Below, piece after piece: positions 56,701-64,000 of a stretch of 64,000 nucleotides of DNA. Origin of the DNA: Dolomedes plantarius (lineage: Eukaryota > Arthropoda > Arachnida > Araneae > Dolomedidae). The notes under the pieces are model-generated. The model ran no database searches. It was not told the DNA's origin and saw only the letters and a list, made by a program, of their open reading frames with translations. Location of the stretch: positions 653,638 through 717,637 of the forward strand of contig OU015496.1 in assembly GCA_907164885.2 (NCBI GenBank). Reading direction: 5' to 3'. The first letter of the stretch is position 1. The number at the start of each line of letters is the position of its first letter. Both the position numbers and the translations under genes were made by a program.

Positions 56701-57136
56701 GTTTCTTTAATGGGGCAACACGACTCTTCGAAGCAACCAGATTCACTGCGATTTTATCAATGTACTTCACTCTCAAATAGACTGTGGTTGCGTATGCTCT
56801 TTGGCTGGCATCGAAAAAGACATGGATTTGAAATTTGCTGGTATCACCTAAGCTTGAATTGAGGATCATTCTGGGGACTTTCAAGTTCGAAATACAGACA
56901 ACTCCTTGTGCATCCTTGGAGCATCCACAGTTCATCCATTGAGTGTACGTTTGGAGAAGGTCTGGTGGAAGTTCCGCATCCCACGGGCATTTTCTAACCA
57001 ACAATTCTTGGAACAGACATTTGAGTTTGATAGTGAACGGTGTTAAAAGACCAAGTCCGTGATACAGCTCTCCCGCTCTTCTTAACACAAATCTTTTTGT
57101 TATAGTTTCTTGTTCATTAAATTCGAGCAAGTTTTT
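56701..57136 (-). pseudogene. Second BEL/Pao element, pol segment before RNase H
   Basis: Minus-strand frame with NLLEFNEQETITKRFVLR, GLGLLTPFTIKLKCLFQELL, HVFFDASQRAYATTVYL and LVASKSRVAPLKKL, the connection and early RNase H region of BEL/Pao. It is diverged from the element at 46,215. It stops at about 57137 where an unrelated sequence starting CTAGGGTGGGTCG begins. Confidence 0.85.
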
Positions 57137-57675
57137 CACTAGGGTGGGTCGAAAAAATTAAATTTTTTTTTCGGAACGCTTTAGTGCGGAAAAGTTGTCT
57201 ATTGTAATAAGAAGAAAAACGGCATAAAAAAATTAAATTCGGTTAATATCTTCCGTTTGCGCATCGTACTTGAAGTTTATGAAAAATTGCAAAATGCACG
57301 ATATTTTTGTCATTTTTTCTGTTAGTTAAGACTTTTAAAATAAAGACGCTTTATTTTTATGTTTATTTCACGGGTTAAATAACCTAAATAAAATAAATTC
57401 TGATTAATAATCTAATTTTTTCCGTTCGTGCGACATCTTAGAAAAAACAGAATTTTATCAATTTTTCGCAATTTTCACCGTTCAACTCTTCGCTCGGTTT
57501 GCTAGAACCAATACGCTTCGCTCTACCCACACCCTACCCAACCAACCATCCAATTGTTGGGTGTGGTATTTACATTATATTTACATCTATTTACAAAGAT
57601 TTTACACAGAGTAGGATTATTTGTCTTATTCAGTTTTTTACTTTTACTTTTTTATAGCTATACACATTTAAAGTC
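57137..57675. other. Terminal part of an unidentified TE (possible)
   Basis: Begins CTAGGGTGGGTCGAAAAAAT at a sharp junction with BEL/Pao coding sequence. It leads to the C-terminus of the unknown gene at 57676-58334, so it may be the 3' flank and end of the element carrying that gene. The partner terminus is not visible. Confidence 0.4.
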
Positions 57676-58334
57676 TCATGCTTTGGGGAAATGAAGCATA
57701 ACCGATGTAGTCTTCAGTGTTTCTCGGATATAGCCATTTATAGTTTCATGTCCATGTATTTTATTCGAGGCTCCTGCTACAATTTTGACACACCTGTCTA
57801 CAGCTTGGGTGTGACAGGGAAACTTTAGTATTTCTCTGATGAGCGTACTGTAAGAATTGATGAATGATTTAATATCACCTTCACCATTGGGAGATGACCT
57901 TCACCATTGTTCCGCACCATTGGGAGATGATACGCCACACAAGAATTCCAATTAATAATTTCAATGTAATCGGAAGCTTCAAAGTTTATCTTCGGTGGTA
58001 AGAAATTTCTAACTGTCTTCTTCTCTGGAGCGGTTTGTCTTGCTTATAAGATCCTTCTGTAACCAAGCTCCCGAATATGTTCTCTTTCATCAACAAGTAT
58101 TGCCAACAGAATCTTCTCTGGGTGCGCAGATAATGCATTTCGTTGAATTTCTGGATCGACAACTTGAATTAATTCGACGGATAAATACCCTGATGTTTGG
58201 ATAGCTTGAGAGACATGTTTTGGTCCGTCAGTAAAATATTTGCTCTTTTATATGTCAAACCACATAGGAATATATGATTTCAAGATGAAGTCATCTATTT
58301 CTTTAAAGTTTCCGGATGGATCTGATGAACTTAT
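57676..58334 (-). pseudogene. Fragment of a recurrent arthropod gene of unknown function, probably TE-borne
   Basis: The minus strand reads an open C-terminal stretch (57676-57880) containing FPCHTQAVDRCVKIV and ending at a natural-looking TGA (57676-57678). Upstream, in several frames with stops, are segments such as VDPEIQRNALSAHPEKILL, LVDEREHIRELGYRRIL and PPKINFEASDYIEIINW. From memory these resemble a multi-copy uncharacterised protein family repeated in arthropod genomes; no function is known to me. A short internal duplication (CACCATTGGGAGATGA, near 57,880-57,930) disturbs the frame. It lies inside a BEL/Pao element. Confidence 0.45.
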
Positions 58335-59583
58335 ATACAACCTAAGGTTGCTCAACACCTTTGTTGTCATTCGCCGTTAAATCATTGGCGCCATTGTCAT
58401 TTTTGATTTGTTTATTCCTTTCGAAAGAAAAGTTCGCTCCGTGAAACATCGTACTGTGATTTCTGTTACAAGTTCTACATTTTAAATGTATTTCTTGCAT
58501 CTGAACATTGCATGAAACCCGAGACAATTAAAGCATAAATTAAATTTCCTAGCATATTTTAATTTTTCATCTGCGTTTGAATCAATAAACTTTTTACACC
58601 TGAAAATGGGGTGAGATTCGGTGCATCTTAACATACAATTATTTCTTATCATTTTTCACTATTAACGTTTTGAATTTTGGGGTTGGTTCCCGTTTAAATT
58701 CATTTCCTTCCCGGACCTCTGTTAATATATTCCAGATCTTGACATCTTTTGGTTAAAAATTTGGTAAATTTTCCCCAACTCGGCAATTCGTGTCCCAATT
58801 CCATTTCGTATAATTTACGTGTATCAATATCAGTTCGTTGAAGAATTACATAAAATAGTATTGCTTCGGATAAAGGTTTTGTCTCTAATTTTAACTGTTT
58901 TTATGATCGCAAATTGCTTTCGATTTTGTCAACCATGTGTCTTAATTTAGACGCGGATTCACATTTAACTTTAGAACAATTAAATATTTCACTAATATGA
59001 CTCATAATAATCAACCGTGGGATCTCAAACGTTTTTTTTCAGTGCCTCGAATAAACTAGTGTACTTATCATTTACCGTAATTAATATTTTGGCATTACTG
59101 ATTGAACATAAAATAATTTTGTTGATCAGACAACTCATCATTATCATCAGTGAATGACATAAATTGTGTTTTGAATGACAACCATTCAACATATAGACCT
59201 GAAAACTCGGGAACATTAATTGACGGCAATTTTAGTTTACAGTTACCAGAGGACTGACTGTGTTCAACATTTGAAATAGAATGTGGACTGAGAAGTTTTT
59301 GAAAGCTTACCTCGCATGTGTCGAGGTCAATTTGAAGCTCCTCCAAACTTGAAACAAAAAACACAACGCACGTGTAGACGTGAAAAAATTTCACTTTGGT
59401 GATCGGAAATCACCCACAAAACACCACTGATTTTCAATTTTGTCGGAAACAGCAGCACTAATCGCGCACAGAGACGAAAAATCGTTGAAAAATTTTCTTC
59501 TTCTTCTGGGGTCACACACTCGAGCATCAAAAACACAGATGACACTGTACACTGACGCGGAATTTCACGAACGACGCACACAT
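58335..59583 (-). pseudogene. Second BEL/Pao element, Gag
   Basis: The N-terminal half (59095-59394) has LKLPSINVPEFSGLYVEWL and FKTQFMSF, the usual start of the conserved BEL/Pao Gag region. A middle segment encodes ITVNDKYTSLFEALKK (about 59,030). The C-terminal end carries the zinc-knuckle remains CRTCNRNHSTMFHG (58,420-58,465). Many frameshifts. Protease and most of the RT are missing between here and 57136. Confidence 0.8.
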
Positions 59584-59632
59584 TGGAAATCCATTGGGAT
59601 CATCCCGCGCAGGTTCGAATACTGCCGACTTT
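59584..59632 (+). pseudogene. 3' half of tRNA-Ser (or extended primer-binding site)
   Basis: The plus strand from TGGAAATCCATTGGG through the T-arm GCAGGTTCGAATACTGC to CCGACT matches, from memory, the region from anticodon arm to acceptor of a eukaryotic tRNA-Ser, including a variable arm (GATCATCCC). The 5' half is absent, so it cannot be a working tRNA. It lies just ahead of the BEL/Pao Gag leader, read on the opposite strand. Confidence 0.6.
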
Positions 59633-59645
59633 AAATATGTAATGA

Positions 59646-60318
59646 CTAGCTGAAAACCCGCGCTTCGCTACGGAGTACATTCAAATTAAATACAACGGTT
59701 AATGTATGCAATTGATGCCCAAAAATATATATCTATATATATATATATATATATTTATAGTAAATATGACGATCAATGTATACAACTGATGTAGAGAAAA
59801 AATATATATTTATAAAAAATCGTAAGGGATAAATTTATAGACAAAATAATGTCCAATCGTCTGCCGCATTAGGAAGAAAAAATTATTTTTATGTCTATTT
59901 AGTTGTTACGCACGTGAAGAAAAATTTATTCAAAGGACCAGAAAAAGAAATCACGTGATCGACATTTAATAAATTAAATTCTAAAAATTAATCTTTAAAA
60001 ATTCCCCAAAAATCAGAAAATGGAGGTAAAGATTCGAAAAAGATGTCATTTTAAAGGAATTTTTATGATCTTTCTCGTGATATAAATTTTATAACCCTCA
60101 AATTATAATTTTAAATGCAAACTTTAAAAAAAGTTACAAAAACAGCTAAAAATTTAATTAAAAAAATCTAAGAAGAATTTTTCAAAAATCTTTCTTAGTG
60201 CACCCCTACACCATACGAAGAATCGCCATGCAAAATTTCAGCCCATTAGGTCCAGCGGTTTGGTCTGTGCGTTGTATGTCAGTCAGTGAGTCAGTTACGG
60301 AACTGTTTTATATATATA
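59646..60318 (-). mobile_element. Helitron-like element, family A, tandem copy 1
   Basis: The 3' end (CTAG at 59646-59649 in inverse) carries the GCGGGTTTTCAGCTAG signature. The 5' end runs directly into the next copy at 60319 without host DNA between. It contains (AT)n tracts and no coding. Confidence 0.62.
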
Positions 60319-61100
60319 CTAGCTGAAAACCCGCACTTCGCTACGGAGTACATTCAAAGTAAAAACATCGGTGAATGTATGCAATTAATGCCAATATATG
60401 TATAATAAATACGACGATCAATGTATATAATTGATGTAAAATATATATATATATTTATAAAAAAATCGTAAGGGATATTTTTATAGACAAAATAATGTAG
60501 AAGAAGATATTCAAATTAAATCTAATATAAAGAATACTAAAGAATATAGTACAGTTTCTAGAACATTTCTTTTACTGTATTTTAATATTTTTTTGGATAA
60601 TGTCCAATCGTCTGCCGCATTAGCAAGAAAAAAAAATTATTTTTTGTCTATTTAGTTTTTATGCACGTGACGATAAATTTATTTAAAGTACCAGAAAAAG
60701 AAGTCACGTGATCGGCATTTAATAAATTAAATTCTAAAATTAATCTTTAAAAATTCACCAAAAATCAGGAAATGAAGGTAAAGATTCGAAAAAGATTGCA
60801 TTTTAAACGAATTTTTATGATCTTTCTCGTGATATAAATTTTATAACCCTCAAATTATTATTTTAAATGCAAACTTAAAAAAGTAAAAAAAAACAGCTTA
60901 AAAATTTAATTTAAAAAAATCAAGAAGAATTTTTCAAAAATCTCTCTTAGTGCACCCCTACACTATAAGAAGAATCGCCATGCAAAATTTCAGCCCTTTA
61001 GGTCCAGCGGTTTGGTCTGTGCGTTGTATGTCAGTCAGTCAGTGAATGAATGAATGAATGAATGAATGAGTCAGTTACGGAACTGTTTTATATATATAGA
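60319..61100 (-). mobile_element. Helitron-like element, family A, tandem copy 2
   Basis: Complete from CTAG (inverse, 60319) to the TC end (inverse GA at 61099-61100, before T). It has a roughly 100-bp insertion at about 60,490-60,590 absent from copy 1, and a (GAAT)n microsatellite at about 61,043-61,068 replacing the usual GTCA repeats. Confidence 0.62.
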
Positions 61101-62334
61101 TTACGGTGGCGATGCATTTCATGTCCTCTTATTCCAGAAAGAAAAAAAAAAGTAAAACAAAAATGAAACAGGATGAAAAAGAAATATCTAAACAAAATGA
61201 TTATGGTGCTGGGATGTATTAAAGTAATATATTTAAAGAGCTCTATGTATTTAAATGTTTTTTTCAGGTATTTTACATATTCAGGTACACTTTTTATGAA
61301 AACTATTGAAGCTAGAAACTTAAAATTTTCCACAGTTGTATAACACTCCAATATATTTAAAAATATCTAAAATAATAGATGTATGTACAATACTTCAGAA
61401 AAAGAAGGAAAATAGAATATTAACTTTTTTTCTACGATTTTCAGAGTTGTTCACTATTTATTTTTTAATTTTATTTTTTTATGATAAAAATATAAAATGC
61501 TTCGTATTGTTATTACTTAAAGTGTTTTTAACAATCCTGCAAAATTTTCAGTGTATAGGTGTAATATTATTTTAGACGAGTGTACCTAACTGTCATATAG
61601 TCACAAAAATTTGTTCCGAGGTAAGTAAAAATTAATCACCTGTACTAAATATAACTATGTATGTATCAATTACTTTTTGTGTTGCATATAAATACAAATA
61701 TGTATATTATAAGTGGTAAAAAATCTAACTTCCACTTATGTTTATAAACAAATTATACGCAGATAAAAATATCACAAAATATGCTCAGTTCGAGTCTGTC
61801 CAGAATGAAAAAAAGTGATTTGAATGAATGAAGCAATTTGTCTGTCTGTCGAGATGTCATATGTGCCCTTAAAATTGGTTAATACAATATAACCGATGAT
61901 ACTTACCTTTTGTTATTCATCCTACGCCTTTAATTTACCAAGAATGCTCCTTTTACATTTCTAAAGACATTTTACATGCATATTCCATAGACATTTTTGT
62001 TATTTTAAAAAAAAATTGTGACTTTATTTCAGCTCTTATCCTCAGGTTGATACTCCAACAGTTTCCGCGTCTTTTATCCATATTTGTAAACAATTACATT
62101 AATGATATCCTGTAAATTAACATGGGATACTGATGGAGTGCAGGGAATTCGTAAACTATCTCTTTTTTTCCACTTTTGAAATGGAAACGGACGCTTACTA
62201 GATACCGAGCATGGGTCAAAGAAATGTTCAAAACCGCTGACACGCGTCTGACAAGGAGGACAATGCGTTCTAGTTTAACTTTCTCTATATTATGTGTAAT
62301 ATATAAATAGAATACCGGAATTTAGAAAATTGTT
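61101..62334. other. AT-rich stretch, no gene seen
   Basis: Frames 61088-61351 (minus) and 61336-61575 (plus) are low-complexity and hydrophobic by base composition only. Confidence 0.45.
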
Positions 62335-63283
62335 AAATGTAATTTATTTGACCAGGCTCCTCCTCACCTACACCTGGTCCTTTCCTCTCCAACAGAAGGA
62401 GTCCCTTGAGTAACTGCTTTAAATCATAAAGATCATCGCTCCACAATACGATTTCCATACATGACATCCTTGCTTCAAACCGCTTTTTACCAAATTTAAC
62501 CTTTTTAGTATCTTTACTTGGTGAAGTCTTTATCTCAGACGTTCACAACATGTCCTGGGTCATTCATCCTTTATGTCACGCTCCTTTTAGATCCTTTCAG
62601 GGTGTAAAAGACCATACATAATTTGATATTCCTCGTCCAATCTGTAATTAATTAATTTATTTAGCCAGGCTCCTCCTTCATTACTCCTGGTCCTTTCCTC
62701 TCCAACTGAAGGAGTCCCTTGAGTAACTGCTTTAAATCATCAAGATCATCGCTCCACAATACGATTTCCATACATGACGATCACATCCTTGCGTCAAAAC
62801 GCTTTTTTTCTAAATTTAACTTCTTCAGTATGTTTAACTTGGTGAAGAGTTTATCTCAGACGTCCACAACATGTCCTGTGTCATTCATCCATTATGTCAC
62901 GCTGCACTCATTTGAATATTCAACCATTTGCTAATCGTCCATCCAAGCTCCTTTGTTAACATTTGACCATTCGTTAAGCAATATTTATACATGTATTTAG
63001 GCTGCTTATGCATTCCTTGATGCATCTTTTAACAAAGCTTATTCATCAGTCGTTCCTTGGCAAGAGATATCGCTCTACTGAGAGCCTTCTGTCTGGTATC
63101 TTGCACGATTATAACCTTTTCTCCCAATTATCGTGTCCATCTACATTTAATCGACCAATCCACGATTCAAATCGACTTTTATCCTGTCTGTATTCTGTCA
63201 TCACTTTCATTTATCCTATTACATCCTGTCAGTATGTAAAAGACCATTCATAGTGTGATATTCTTCGTCAAATCCGCAATAAA
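62335..63283. repeat. Tandemly duplicated unclassified repeat, period about 313 bp
   Basis: CCAGGCTCCTCCT starts at 62352 and 62665. Both units share GGAGTCCCTTGAGTAACTGC, GATCATCGCTCCACAATACG and TATGTCACGCT. The distal end of unit 1 (GTGTAAAAGACCATACATAA, about 62601) matches 63233, so unit 2 carries an extra segment of about 320 bp. No TE ends were recognised. Confidence 0.8.
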
Positions 63284-64000
63284 TCCTTCTCTCAAATTGT
63301 GTGGATTACTCTTTCCTTGAATTCACTCCAAAATTAAGCTCTGTTCCTGGTCATTCTTACCATTGATTGCTTTGAATACTAGGTCCCCTAGATAAACAAA
63401 CTTTCCTTTATTATTTTCACTTGTGTCATGAGTCAGAAAACCTACATTTGTTCAGCGTTAGCTCAATAGATTCGAGAGCTTTTACCTTTACTCCAGGCAC
63501 ATATGCTTGCTTCAGTTTTCCGCATTGAACACTGGTACAGATTCTTTTTCTATGTCAATGTAAAAAATATTCTTACTCTTAGCTCTTTATCGTAGCTGTT
63601 GGCCTTACTCCAGACGGCAAAAATATTTAATTATTTCCAGAAACACGTCCTTTACAATAACAATCATATATCTTGATAGTGATTGCAATTAACTCCTTTT
63701 CTCCAGACTGCCTCATTAAAGCTGGTAATCAATTTATACAAAATGTTAATGAATTTTAATTTACTGCCCTTTACGTTTTTCACAGCATCCGTCACAGAAT
63801 GCCCTTCCGAATTCTCGATCCTCTCTCTATATATACATGTTTTCTTTCAAATCAGTCATCAACAAAGACTTTAAACAGTAGAAAAAAATATTTATTTTGG
63901 TAATCCGGGTTATACATCGGACATCTACTACATTTTAAGACCTTCCTCCATGCTCTTGAATCATTTATAATTCTAATCGATGTATCCAAAGAGTAAACAG
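63284..64000. other. No gene seen
   Basis: Anonymous sequence to the window end. The frame 63683-63874 has no motif. Confidence 0.45.

Overview
The window looks like AT-rich, transposon-dominated DNA from an arthropod nuclear genome. A spider is most likely (inference). The grounds are BEL/Pao, Copia and RNase-H-bearing non-LTR elements side by side, tRNA-headed SINEs, many MITEs, and the absence of operons or any clear host gene. There is no bacterial-type annotation to make. Almost every readable protein segment is a decayed transposable-element (TE) gene.

Layout. 1-5,100: two inverted copies of a Helitron-like element around anonymous AT-rich DNA, then a perfect 36-bp palindrome. 5,100-14,050: SINEs, a Tc1/mariner remnant inserted in a two-copy repeat, a TTAA-flanked (piggyBac-type) MITE, a foldback MITE, a BED-finger fragment and a 185-bp tandem duplication. 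14,050-17,368: anonymous, partly GC-richer repeat DNA. 17,369-18,673: a complete-ended DD37D mariner whose transposase has one visible premature stop. 18,830-33,560: a minus-strand non-LTR retrotransposon (ORF1, endonuclease, RT, RNase H), split inside ORF1 by a roughly 10-kb Copia element whose 7-bp flanks match. The Copia element in turn carries several DNA-transposon insertions. 35,351-43,095: more members of those DNA-transposon families plus Helitron-like copies. 46,215-51,265: a BEL/Pao element with near-identical LTRs but a broken polyprotein. 54,291-59,640: a composite of hAT transposase, Harbinger-type MITE, a second BEL/Pao element, a recurrent unknown gene and half of a tRNA-Ser. 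59,646-61,100: two head-to-tail Helitron-like copies. 62,335-63,283: a roughly 313-bp duplicated repeat.

The most interesting system is a set of four non-autonomous DNA-transposon families, called H1 to H4 here. All have termini starting GG(N), and H1, H2 and H4 specifically GG(N)AC. Subterminal arrays of TTGGCGA/C or GGCGCC-like motifs recur in all four, and 8-bp target-site duplications are directly visible for H1, H2 and H4. H1 has seven copies, four with perfect 8-bp duplications. It shows an internal 76-bp minisatellite, large subterminal hairpins, two nestings inside H2 copies, and one tandem duplication whose border is exactly the transposon end. No transposase for them is present in the window.

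The elements interact mainly by nesting: H1 into H2 into the Copia LTR into the non-LTR ORF1. This gives a relative order of insertion that can be read directly from the junctions.
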